The notes beneath the pieces were generated by a model, which was not told where the DNA came from, did not search any database, and worked only from the letters and a program-made list of their open reading frames with translations. Position numbers and translations under genes: made by a program. DNA of 64,000 nucleotides from Setophaga petechia (taxonomy: Eukaryota; Chordata; Aves; Passeriformes; Parulidae). Positions 24,801 through 33,900 of this stretch are shown here, piece by piece (positions within the stretch are counted from its first letter, which is position 1; every line of letters begins with the position of its first letter). The stretch spans positions 9,476,001 to 9,540,000 of the forward strand of contig JANCRA010000003.1 in NCBI GenBank assembly GCA_024362935.1, in the 5' to 3' direction.

Positions 24801-27800
24801 CGGTCAAACGCTGAATTTGTGATCCACAGTGGTTTTTTCTTTGATAATAATTCACATGACAGAGTGAAAATAAAGCTTGGCGTGAGTAAAAGTGACAGGC
24901 TGTATGCTATGAAGGCAGAGGTCTTAGCTCGTGCTGGTATCCCAACGTAAGTAAAACACAATGCCATGGGTTTTTCAAAACATTTCCAAAGTATATAATG
25001 TCCAGTAAAGCATATATGGAGCTCTTTTGTGGTAATTTTCTTAGGTGTTATATTTCTCCTGTTTGTATAGCAAATTAAAGTTATTGTAATAATATTTACA
25101 GAAGTTCTCTGAACTATATTATCATCTAATTTGAACCATATATAAGGAAAAAGGCCTTTGCTTTAATAACCATCTGAACAAAAACAGAGCAAGGATTAAT
25201 TTGAAGCAATCTGTGGCTTTACTTTCTTTCCTATCCCTTGCAGACATAGTACAATGCTCAGTATGTGAATCACTGCATTTTCCTTTAGTCATTTCAGTCC
25301 AGAGGGTACTATTAGGAGCAGCAGACATGAAACATTGCATTTTCATGAATTTATTATGAAAGCTCTATAAAATAATTTTAAGTGTAAAATAGTAGAGATA
25401 ATCATTCTTTTCAGATACAAGTTGGGGAAGCTTTTCTGTTTGAGCTAATATTACCTAATTTTTTAAGTTACTTTTGTAGCAGTACATTTGTTGTATACTT
25501 TATGGTCTTTTATGTTAAAATAAGTTAAAAGATATGACAATTAGACTTGTATTTACTGTTGTTGTTTGGTTATTTCTTTTATTAGTTCAAGTGTTTTTGC
25601 CTTGCACTCCACTGAGCCTGCAATCTCTGCCCAGCTTTTGGCTTTCCTTCGAGTGTTTTGTATGAGTGAAGGTAGGGTATTTTATGACGATAACCTAATT
25701 TATGTTTGTGTTGTTGTGGGGATTTTTGATTGTTTTTTTTCCTTAATGTAGGCATGGGATAGAAATTTATATAAAACATTAATATAGATGATCAGAAAAG
25801 TTGAGGAGTTTAAGTTAAAAAGGGATCTATAAACTACTGAGAACTCCAATCTTTGTCCATGTCATCTGAGGGAATATTTCAGTAACTCTGAAAGCATGAG
25901 ATGATACAATTTTTTATTTATTTTAATCGCCCAGACTCTTGTGAATGATTGAGCTTTGGAGTTTGATCTCTAGTTCTTAGGTTTCAAAATAGTTTGCAGA
26001 ACAAGATCATGCAAGACCTGAGGGTTTGCATGCTTAAAATCACAGCATTTTAGTCATCACCACTGGAATAATTTATGTGTTGAATTGGAATATTCTGTAC
26101 TGTAAAAGAAATATGGAAGAGACATTTCAAAATTGAGTATTTTCTATATTTTAGTAATTTGTTAACTAAATATTCAATATTTTGGTAATTGGTAACCTAA
26201 CATTTCTGTATTTGCAGACTGCCTTTCTAGTGTTTCTTTTCTGTTACTTCTATTTGTGGGGCAAAATATGTGTATGTTTAATAAATATTCACCTTATTTG
26301 TGCATGTGAAACTTCTCATTAAATGCTCATAACAGCTCCTTGTTGGTTAGATGCAGTTTTGAAGGTTATGGATGTGACAGTTTGTCATGACAGTGAGAGA
26401 ACTCCCTTGCAGTTAGGAATACTGTGCAGATGATGTGGATTTTTTGTGCCAGCAGGAATACTGAAGTAGTTGAGTTTCTGCATGTGGTCTATTTGCTTTC
26501 TTTAATAAAAGCAATGTAACTTAGTGTCATGCCTTCACTTCCTCTTGTCATCCAGCTCTTAGAACTTACTAAGAAATTAGAATATACTGGAACAGTTCAG
26601 TTGGAAGGGACCTACATCCATCTCTTGCAATTGCCTTGTACTTCTGGGAAGTAAATTCAAGGGAAGAAAATTTAGGATGCTGATGAGGGAGTGAATTTTG
26701 GCTTGGAGAGGCAAATATAGCTAGTGAATGCTTTAATTGCATTTCTTCGGTATAGGATGGTGCTCAGTTTATTTATATGTTTGAAATACTGTTTAAGAAA
26801 ACTGTTTTTTGAGAAACTACATGCAAGGTATGGTGAAGTTTGTCTTAACTGCTTTGCAGTAGTCAAATTTATTAATTAAAACTTAAATGAAATTTGTGTA
26901 ATATCAAGAGCTGATTAAATGTTTTCTACTCTTGAGTTTTGATGGATGTCTTTTCTGACCACCTGTAGGAAGTTTCTGCTACTGAAAAAGATTATCAAAA
27001 CAATAGGAAAAAGAATTTGCACGCTGTTTGGCCTGTTCCTTTTATTCTCAAAAAGTTCATTGCACTCTTTACAAATTCACTCCCTTTCATTTATGAATGA
27101 TTTTACAAAACATTCTGTTTCACTGACAGAGATTTACGCTGTGTATGAGAGGCTGTGATGTCTAAAGTATCTTCATTTCCAGGTGGGGAGAACGCCCATT
27201 TGCTGCTGACCTGAAGACTTGCAGTTGTCTCTTTGAGGCAAATCCTAGAAAAAAAAGCAGCATATCTGATAATTCTTATTTGAGGAGAGGGTTATTTTTT
27301 GCTAGCTGCTCAAAGTTATACGATTGAAAATAAATCTTTCTGCAGTTTGTCAACTGACAAAGTGAATGATGAGATTCTTTTTAACAGATTTGTTTTATAC
27401 TTATTGCAGAAGAGCTGAAGGAGCACTTGATAGGTGAGCATGCGATTGGCAAAATCTTCACTCTGGGGAACTCTGACTTTCCTGTTAGCTGGGACAATGA
27501 AGTTAAACTTTGGACATTCCTGGAAGCTAGAGCATCCCTTCTTTTGAAAACCTATAAAACAACTGTGGAGGTAAAATTATCATTATGTGTAATTTAAAAG
27601 TCTGAGTTCTTCTGTGTGTTGAGATTGTAGAAAAAGATATTTTGTCCTCCATTTTGTCTTTGCAAACTTCAACCTGAATGTTAGCACATAATTAATTCTG
27701 TACTTTTTAAGTGCAGAAACAGTTTTGCATTATCTAAGGAAAATCAAATAAGATTGCAAAAAAGGAAATTTTGTTAATGTAATTTTGTTAATGTATTTTT

Positions 27801-28632
27801 CCTTTGATTTTCCAAGTAGAGACTACCTGCTTTTTTCTCTGCAAATAAGATGGAGAATCAGTTTCAACTTGTTGTCTGGTAGTTGCATTTTCCAGATTGC
27901 AGGGCAATGTGCTCCTATTGCAAATGTATAAGTGAACCTATGTGTTGCATGTATTTGTGAAGCAACCTGACTTTGTTTGTCATACAGACTGATTTATGTG
28001 CAGAAATTTTGGGCTTTTTTATGATTTCATGACAAATTTCACTGGGACTCCTTGCAGATGCCCCTCATGTCCATTTGGCTCTGCCTGGAGAGCCTGGTGT
28101 CACTTCCTGCTCAGAGAAAGAGATGGGGCGAGGGGCTGTTATATTGTGTGAGGTGTTAGTAGCAGACTTGCTTTTTCTTTCCTACCAGGTGGATAAGTCC
28201 TTCCTGGAGACTCATGACCTCACTCCGCATGCGACAATGGCCATCAAACTGCGCTTAGGTGAGAAGGAGATCCTGGAGAAGGCGGTGAAGAGCGCAGCTG
28301 CCAGCAGAGAGTACTACAGCAAACAAATGGCAGACGGAGCTCTGCTCCCCAAGTATGACAAGGGCCATATTGCCTTGTTGGAGAACACTGTGGCAGACTC
28401 TAGACTCCCTATTGTCCTGAGAAACCTAGAAGATGTGGAAGAGCAAGGGGACTTAAAGATTGATGAAGCCATTGATGCTGAAGTCACAGAGAATGGGTTT
28501 GTAAATGGTGAAAACTCTTTATTTAATGGGACCAAATCAGAAAGTGAAAATCTTAGTAAAGAGAAAAGCAACAGAGGGACTGAAGATGCCAAAGAATCTT
28601 CTTCAGAAAGTACTGATGAGGTTAAAGAATAG
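15801..28632 (+). CDS. SETD3: SETD3, actin-histidine N-methyltransferase, C-terminal 368 residues (7 exons)
   Basis: Joined coding exons: 15801-15859, 17703-17817, 22038-22112, 24780-24946, 25586-25671, 27410-27570, 28189-28632. They total 1107 nt, giving 368 codons plus TAG with no internal stop. SETD3 transfers a methyl group from S-adenosylmethionine to the tau nitrogen of His73 of actin; it is also hijacked as a host factor by enteroviruses. Visible landmarks, by human numbering inferred from spacing: TRQNQ carries Arg254 (SAM contact) and Asn256 (His73 recognition), LWDMCNH carries Trp274 and the SAM-binding 275-279 segment, IFYGTRSN carries the catalytic-pocket Tyr313, and HSGF carries SAM contacts 325-327. 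The rest is the helical LSMT-like substrate-binding domain and an acidic, Ser/Glu-rich tail ending DEVKE. The N-terminal ~225 residues are missing because the window starts too late. Nothing indicates a pseudogene. Confidence 0.96.
15860..17702 (+). other. SETD3: SETD3 intron after exon a
   Basis: An AT-rich 1.84-kb intron. Bases about 16060-16480 are low in simple repeats and dense in TAAT and ACAAAGG-type motifs (see the separate regulatory candidate). At 17300-17319 there is a perfect 9-bp inverted repeat (CTCCTGCTG, two bases, CAGCAGGAG) in a local GC-rich patch. The 128-residue open frame on the other strand over this patch resembles no protein I know. Confidence 0.8.
16060..16480 (+). 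promoter_or_regulatory. Candidate conserved non-coding element in SETD3 intron
   Basis: Repeat-free AT-rich block with clustered homeodomain-type cores (AATAATTAAGATAATGAG near 16349, AATGATTAAAATAGC near 16385) and an ACAAAGGAATAGTCATTC stretch just before it, near 16049. Inferred from texture only. Confidence 0.2.
17703..17817 (+). CDS. SETD3: SETD3 coding exon b (SAM and His73 pocket)
   Basis: A 115-nt exon between the acceptor cttttgcag and the donor gtaagg. It completes the split Arg codon and then encodes WAVSSVMTRQNQ... through LWDMCNHTNGL, ending in phase 0. It carries the residues equivalent to human Arg254, Asn256, Trp274 and the DMCNH SAM-binding segment. All are intact, so the pocket looks functional. 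Confidence 0.96.
17818..22037 (+). other. SETD3: SETD3 intron after exon b
   Basis: A 4.2-kb AT-rich intron. Most of it is unremarkable single-copy-looking sequence. Bases about 20720-21240 form a block of mixed composition that looks like a conserved non-coding element and also carries a 146-codon open frame on the other strand. I do not regard that frame as a gene. No recognisable LINE or LTR was seen here. Confidence 0.7.
20720..21240 (+). promoter_or_regulatory. Candidate conserved non-coding element in SETD3 intron
   Basis: Mixed-composition, repeat-free block containing GACAAATGCACATTTAATG and ACTATTAATGTATAAGCC (near 20991-21045). It carries a minus-strand open frame of 146 codons that has no recognisable domain and whose codon pattern does not look coding. 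Confidence 0.2.
22038..22112 (+). CDS. SETD3: SETD3 coding exon c (SET domain)
   Basis: A 75-nt, 25-codon symmetric exon (phase 0 to 0) after the acceptor ctggatag and before the donor gtagtg. It encodes ITTGYNLEDDRCECVALQDF followed by KAGEQ. Skipping it would keep the frame but remove part of the SET fold just before Tyr313. Confidence 0.95.
22113..24779 (+). other. SETD3: SETD3 intron after exon c
   Basis: A 2.67-kb AT-rich intron. I see no repeat family I can name, no RNA gene and no credible open frame. A short alternating tract (gcatgcatgcat) lies near 22670-22682. Confidence 0.7.
24780..24946 (+). CDS. SETD3: SETD3 coding exon d (end of SET domain, Tyr313)
   Basis: A 167-nt exon after the acceptor ccttctag and before the strong donor gtaagt. 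It encodes IYIFYGTRSNAEFVIHSGFF, then a lysine-rich segment, ending ARAGIP plus two bases of a Thr codon. It contains the equivalents of Tyr313 and of the SGF SAM contacts. It then enters the substrate-binding domain. Confidence 0.96.
24947..25585 (+). other. SETD3: SETD3 intron after exon d
   Basis: A 639-bp AT-rich intron with a standard GTAAGT donor and a TTATTAG acceptor. I see nothing else in it. Confidence 0.8.
25586..25671 (+). CDS. SETD3: SETD3 coding exon e (LSMT-like substrate-binding domain)
   Basis: An 86-nt exon completing the split Thr codon and encoding SSVFALHSTEPAISAQLLAF followed by LRVFCMSE, with one base of the next codon. Human SETD3 reads HFTEPPIS here, as far as I recall. 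The Ser and Ala changes in HSTEPAIS are lineage substitutions in a segment that is usually well conserved. The open frame continues into the intron to 25751, but the GTAGGG donor is used. Confidence 0.94.
25672..27409 (+). other. SETD3: SETD3 intron after exon e
   Basis: A 1.74-kb AT-rich intron. A short remnant of a CR1 3' end in minus orientation lies near 26588-26645. I see nothing else that I can name. Confidence 0.7.
26588..26645 (-). mobile_element. CR1 LINE 3'-end remnant
   Basis: The + strand reads ACAGTTCAGTTGGAAGGGAC and continues with a diverged version of the CR1 3' terminal segment seen in reverse complement. Only some tens of bases are recognisable. It is a 5'-truncated, old insertion in a SETD3 intron. 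Confidence 0.55.
27410..27570 (+). CDS. SETD3: SETD3 coding exon f (LSMT-like substrate-binding domain)
   Basis: A 161-nt exon after the acceptor ttattgcag and before the donor gtaaaa. It encodes EELKEHLIGEHAIGKIFTLG, then NSDFPVSWDNEVKLWTFLEA, then a short helical segment ending KTTVE, in phase 0. This is the characteristic NEVKLWTFLE core of the SETD3 substrate-binding domain. Confidence 0.95.
27571..28188 (+). other. SETD3: SETD3 last intron
   Basis: A 618-bp intron with a GTAAAA donor and a CCTACCAG acceptor. From an ATG at 28075 the last 114 bases stay open in frame with the final exon. Retention of the whole intron would still be interrupted upstream. I see no other feature. Confidence 0.8.
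28189..28632 (+). CDS. SETD3: SETD3 terminal coding exon (C-terminal tail)
   Basis: 444 nt including the TAG at 28630-28632. It encodes VDKSFLETHDLTPHATMAIK, then the conserved LRLGEKEILEKAVKSAAASR helix. After that comes LLENTVADSRLPIVLRNLED, and then a low-complexity acidic tail rich in Glu, Ser and Asn (ENGFVNGENSLFNG and onward to DEVKE). The tail is the fast-evolving, probably disordered end of the protein. The start follows from the acceptor CCTACCAG, which keeps the frame from KTTVE. Confidence 0.96.
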   Translation: MDKSFLETHDLTPHATMAIKLRLGEKEILEKAVKSAAASREYYSKQMADGALLPKYDKGHIALLENTVADSRLPIVLRNLEDVEEQGDLKIDEAIDAEVTENGFVNGENSLFNGTKSESENLSKEKSNRGTEDAKESSSESTDEVKE

Positions 28633-30722
28633 TCCTAAAATTTTACTTTCTTGTGAAATTAAACTAGCTGAAGTTTATCAACAGTGCATTTATGTTGGTG
28701 TGTTCCTTTGTTAACATTTCTCTTTCTGCAGAGAAAAATGGTCTTGCTGCTTTATATAAAAATGAAATTTTAAGTTATTTAAAAGATTTAGCATCCCTTT
28801 TCAATTAAGATTGCCATCTTGCTTTCAGGCAAAAACTGGGGAAAGAGGTGCCTTTGGAAGATTTTGCAGCCCTTTGTTGAACCAAATGTATTTTCTTCCT
28901 GGGGAAGAATTAAGCTCTTCTATCTGCTGTGCGTTTGTTGTTCTGTCACTCTGACTACTGAAATTAAAAGCTTGCTCTGCCTCCTGCCAAGAAAAGCAGA
29001 AGGCAGGACTGACTCGGTATTCAGCATGAAGGTAGGAGAGCAATACAGCAGAAAACTGAATGAAAGGATCAGAAACTTGGGAGACTGGAGGAAAACCTGT
29101 TTAAAATCAGGTGTGCCAGTCCAGAAAAAGGTAAGGTGGCAACCTTATGATTGGTAGTTTTAAATGTCAATGAGAATCCAAATTGTATACACTTGAAGTG
29201 ATCTCTCAAGATTTCAGTTTACTTTGTCTTTTGTTTACTGTATAAAATCTCTTTCTTCTTCAGTCGGAGTTAGGCTGCTACAATACAACATTCATGAACT
29301 TTTAAAGGCTGACTATTTTTTATTTCCAGGCAGTAGTTTTTATTTCCAATGTTGGCAGAGCTACTGGAGATTTTGCAAGCAGATAGGCCAAGCCACAGCT
29401 TTAAACTGATCAAAGTGAGGTCACTTCCCAGCTTCTTCAGGTTTTCACAATGAGCTAGAGATTTTCAAAGCTACACTTTTGACTAAACCATTATTAAAAG
29501 GAAAATATTAATAATGTTCTTGTCTGCTACTCCTTCATTTCTGTGTTGTTGAATGTAACATTGAATTCACATGGTTACCTGATCTCACTCGACTTTGTCT
29601 TTTGGTTAAGATATTAATTGATCCTGCTTCCTCAAAGGAAATGGCAATCAGGTTTATGTATTTTTGGCCCAAGACCAAACCACAGCCAAGTCTGCAGTGG
29701 TTTTTGCCATTTAGATTGTGTCTTCATCTGATGCACATTTCTTGCAATACCGCCACAACTTAAGCAGGTCTACTGTCACCAGCAGTTTTGGTCACTGTCA
29801 TAGTACACGTTTGAACTTCTGGGTGGAAACCATACAGTCCTAGCACTGTGCAATATCAGAACAAGGGTAATTCCATGGCTTGACTTTGAAATTACCAGCC
29901 TATTAGGAGGAGAGAAGGGCAGAATACTTTTATTTTGTGGATCAATTCAGAGGAGTATAAAGTGGTTTAAATCCGTTCTCAATATTAAGAACTTTGTCTC
30001 TTACTTTTGTATCCTTAAGTTCATGATTATGGATGGAATGGAAAGCTTGGACAGTCGTTTAAAACTCAATAGAGGTTGCAAACTGCTCATTGAAGATCAG
30101 TTGCAGTTAATTGTCTTCTGGCACATTTGTAGTTTATTTAGCCTTTGCTTCTTTCATACTGTAACCTGGAACATGTGTTTTTGCATCAATCTTTGGTGCA
30201 ATACACATTTAAATAGTGACCTTCTTTCAGGGTGTCATAGAAGTTCTGGTGTTCAGCTAGTATCAGTGTGGAGAAAATAGAAAAAATAGTTTTTTAAAAA
30301 GTATTTCACTAAGAATGGCATGTTGCCATTGCACCTTGGATATTGCTTCATCACTAACAAGATGCTGGACCAGTATTTTTGTAACTATATGCTGCCTTTG
30401 GTAGAATATCATGGAATTGTTGTCTTGACAATTTAAATGTCATACAAGCCATTACATTTTGGTTTTTATTAGGACCAATACTCCACTTCTGTTTCTGCCA
30501 CTTACATTGCACAACATTGTACTAGATACTATGATGCAATTCTGAAACTAGCCTTCCCTGAAAATTATAACTGTAATTCAGAATTTAAATGCTTTGATTC
30601 GATCTGATACACTGTATTTTGTTCCAGTATTTGCTAATATCTATGGCTTAGCAAAGCCTGTGGTCACCACAGGACAGAATGTGTGGGTTTTCTTGAATAA
30701 AATATAGTTCTACCATGTCTTC
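28633..30722 (+). other. SETD3: SETD3 3' untranslated region
   Basis: About 2.1 kb between the TAG and the first good AATAAA. It is AT-rich with many short stop-interrupted frames. The part from about 30340 to 30720 is free of repeats and looks constrained. The end position is estimated from the polyadenylation signal plus about 20 bases and the GT-rich stretch that follows. Confidence 0.6.
30696..30701 (+). terminator. SETD3: polyadenylation signal AATAAA, probable main SETD3 site
   Basis: A canonical AATAAA followed within about 35 bases by a GT-rich segment (GTCTTCACTAGTGAGTG), the usual layout of a cleavage site. The stretch before it looks like continuous 3' UTR. Confidence 0.6.
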
Positions 30723-30958
30723 ACTAGTGAGTGTATTATACAAGCAAAACCTCTATCTGATACTGACTGCTGTATCTTTTGGGGTCTGTGGGGAGAGGAA
30801 TATCTGTCCAGGTGTACAGATGAAGATGAAAGGACAAATAGCTGGGGAAAAAACCAAAAAAGGATTCAAGTAAAAGAAAGGGAAAGTGTTCTACTGAGTG
30901 CATGGTCAAATTCTTACTCTTCATCTGTTAGTGTTATTTAGAAAAATATGTTACACAC

Positions 30959-30964
30959 AATAAA
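30959..30964 (+). terminator. SETD3: alternative distal polyadenylation signal AATAAA
   Basis: A second canonical AATAAA 263 bases downstream of the first. The downstream GT-rich element is weaker. It could serve a slightly longer SETD3 transcript. Confidence 0.35.
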
Positions 30965-33900
30965 AATAGTGAGTAATCTAATTTTGTAATTTGCATTTTT
31001 CCTCTATGCATGTAATGGTTCCTTCAGAAGCACTAACCTAAAACTTAAGCTCTTGAAAACTGAGGTGAAAACAAAAAAAATTGGCACTGATGAGCCCTTA
31101 TTACCATCTGTCATGAAAACAGACCTTTCAAAGCATTTTAAAGTTAACTTTCTTCATAATGTTTGGTTAAGAGGCTGTTCACACTAATCCCAGGCTAAAT
31201 GCCAAATCTTGCTTCTGTTTAGCTATCTAAAGTATTCCTGTAAGAAAGACATCACTTGCATTTCTCGGACTGCTCTCCAAAAGCAAAACAGGGGAAAAAA
31301 AGCCTTTTGAATTTTACATGAACCTACCTACTGATGAATCATTTCCCTAACAACCTGTAACTAGTTTGGGTCTGTGCCACAAGGTGATGTCCATATTTCC
31401 CTCTTGATAAAGTCAAATATACAAAATTGAGCAACAACTGCCAGCCTGAAAAATGTTTTTAAAGTGTAAATGCAACTGTAGCTTAAGTGCTGTCGTGAGT
31501 GAAGGAGAAATGAGAGCCTTCTGGCTGGGGAGGTGGGATGGTTTTTGTTCTTGGCTAGAATATTTATTCTTTGCTTCAGACATCATTATAAGGTGGTATG
31601 TACAGAAAATCTGTGCAACCCAACAGTAGATGCCTTCTTGAGGCCGATTTGCCTTTAGGGAGAAATGATCGTCATGGAGTCATGAAACTCGCATGATTCA
31701 ATGGTATTCTGGAAGATTTAGTTTACAAAATCTCCTCTAGTTCACATCTTTAAAACCAGTATGTAGTATCTACTGTTGTCCCTTCTCTTTCATTGTCTAG
31801 AAAGGCATGTGAAGTAATTATGAAACATTTGAAGTATTTCAATCAGACGAAAGAAAGGTGCTCCCAAAATCTTCTTTTCTTATTTTATGCACTGAAACTC
31901 AGTCTAGGTATTTCTTGTGCTCTGCTCCAAACAGGAGTTTTCAGTAAAAACACTGCCCTACCACATTTATCTGATGAAGCAATACCCATCCCTTTTCCTC
32001 TAGGAGATTTTTGAATGATCCTTGTTGAAGTCAGATATGACCGCATGATTTTCACGTAATTACCATCTATATTTAATAGTTTCTATCGAGTTTCCTTCTT
32101 TGCATGCACTGCATGCTGTGCAAAGTACAACACACATAAATTGGTGACTCACGGTTAGGAGAGCTTTCTTAGCATTTCCCGGGTTCTACATCTATTTCCT
32201 AACAAATGCCACAAGTTTGGAAACCATGTGGAGAATTTTTCAGTTAAAAAAAAATACCTTTCAGTCCATAGAAAAAAGCAAAAGAAAAAAGCAAACTACA
32301 AATGGTCCTGGTTTTTGGATCTGGTGTAATTTGTAATCATGGAAGATTAAGCTAGGTAGGAGAGGAAACTGAGGAGATGTCCTTTCCTAAGTGGAAAAGA
32401 GGAGCTGGACAAATGAACTGCAGCTAGTTTGTCCAGCTAGCAGTTTGTCCTCTGCCAGGGAGGCACGGTTGCTGCTCTGAAGAACAGGAAGTTCAGGAAT
32501 TATTTCAGTGTGTGTTCAAAATCATGTCCAATTAGTTTTGTAATTACTGTGAAATTTCACAATTAGGCAAGGGCTTCACTATGGATCACAAACGCTTGTG
32601 TTGAACTGGCAGTGAAGAAGAGATGTAAGTAGCTGCTGCCACTGAGACTTGACTTTGCTTCTTCAGACAGGTGCTTAAAATCTGCATGAGTACATCTTGC
32701 ACGTGAGTAATGTTGCTTTTCACAACTGGGTCGCCATTACTTAAGCACAGATTCAAACACCATCAGAAGTAGATAATTGAATTTAAACAGTGGTATTTTA
32801 TTTGTTTACTGTTTTTAAAAAATGGGCTAACTTGCCAGCCCTGAATGCATAAGTCAATTGTCCTTTGAATAGGATTAACAGGGGCAAAAAAGCAAATTTC
32901 CCCATAACATCCCATGCATGGCAAGCACCAAGAGTAGCTTCATTCCAGCTTGCAGCCTTGTTTCACTTACACCTGTTTCTGACCAGGTTCCCTCTTGCTT
33001 TGTGTTCAGCTGGGGCAACTTGCCTGTGCCCTAGATGCTTTTCTATCTGTGGAGAAGTGTGGGCTGTCCTCTTGGCCAGTTCAGCAGTGTTTGACATGGT
33101 GCTGTGGAATTCAGTAGATTTCACGTTGAAGCTACCTTGGACCCATGCAAACGGAGCATTCATTTCTTTCTTTTAGCTTGCTTTTTGCAAATGCTCTGAT
33201 TTAAATATGCTGTGGTTTGTTGTTGTATTCACAGAAGTTGCCTGTTCCTCCTATGTAAGGCTGAATTTTGGAAACTGTGTAGGTGTCCTGCATCCAGCAA
33301 CTGCTTTATGATATGGGTTTAAGGGAAATTCCATTCCCTTTGCTGTATTCCACACTGGTTCACTGCTTTCAGTAATGTTAATACCTCAGCCAAGGCTCCT
33401 AATTTCAGCACTACTAAGTGGGCTTGTACACAGATTTGTGGTCCAAAGGTATGAACAATGTGCTTTAAAACTGAATCTCCATGCTGAAACAGGCATGCAC
33501 AAACAGCCTCCTATGAACTGCAAAGGAATTTTTAGATTGCCTTGAATATCTATAAGTCCCACTGCCTTGCAGCAATTAATTCAAGTGATTGGATGCTAGG
33601 AATGGTTTATTATAATTGCACACAGGTAGTAATTTATTAGGGTGGCTGTTTCTTTTGGCATATGTCAAGAAGGTCAGAGTTTAGGCTTTTTTGGACATTA
33701 ACCTAGTCTTCTGAAACTCTGAAGTTCCACTTTTTGGTCATTAATTTTGTACATGCTGAGATTGTGACAATTAACCCACTTAATAAAGGTCAAGTTTCAA
33801 TTTTTTCCAATTTCTGGAACACTTAACTTTATTCCTTCTTGAAAATGGGCAGATACAGAATGATAAATAGTTATTAAATGAGAACGAAGATGTAGTTCTG

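Larger units (their letters stand above)
1..30722 (+). other. SETD3: SETD3 transcription unit, 3' part (5' end outside window)
   Basis: Seven exons with conserved SETD3 protein sequence lie in order on the + strand, with consistent splice phases and a 3' UTR. The exon encoding the segment just before the first visible exon (ending in VIQ in vertebrate SETD3) was not found in bases 1-15800. The window therefore opens inside an intron whose upstream border is not visible. The right limit is set by the AATAAA at 30696-30701 and is approximate. SETD3 is a broadly expressed cytosolic enzyme in vertebrates; the promoter and first exons are not in this window. Confidence 0.9.

Noticed and set aside
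28075..28188. In-frame extension of the last SETD3 exon upstream to an ATG at 28075
   Set aside because: The SETD3 protein continues smoothly from KTTVE (exon f) to VDKSFLE using the acceptor at 28187-28188; the upstream frame is intron that happens to be open.
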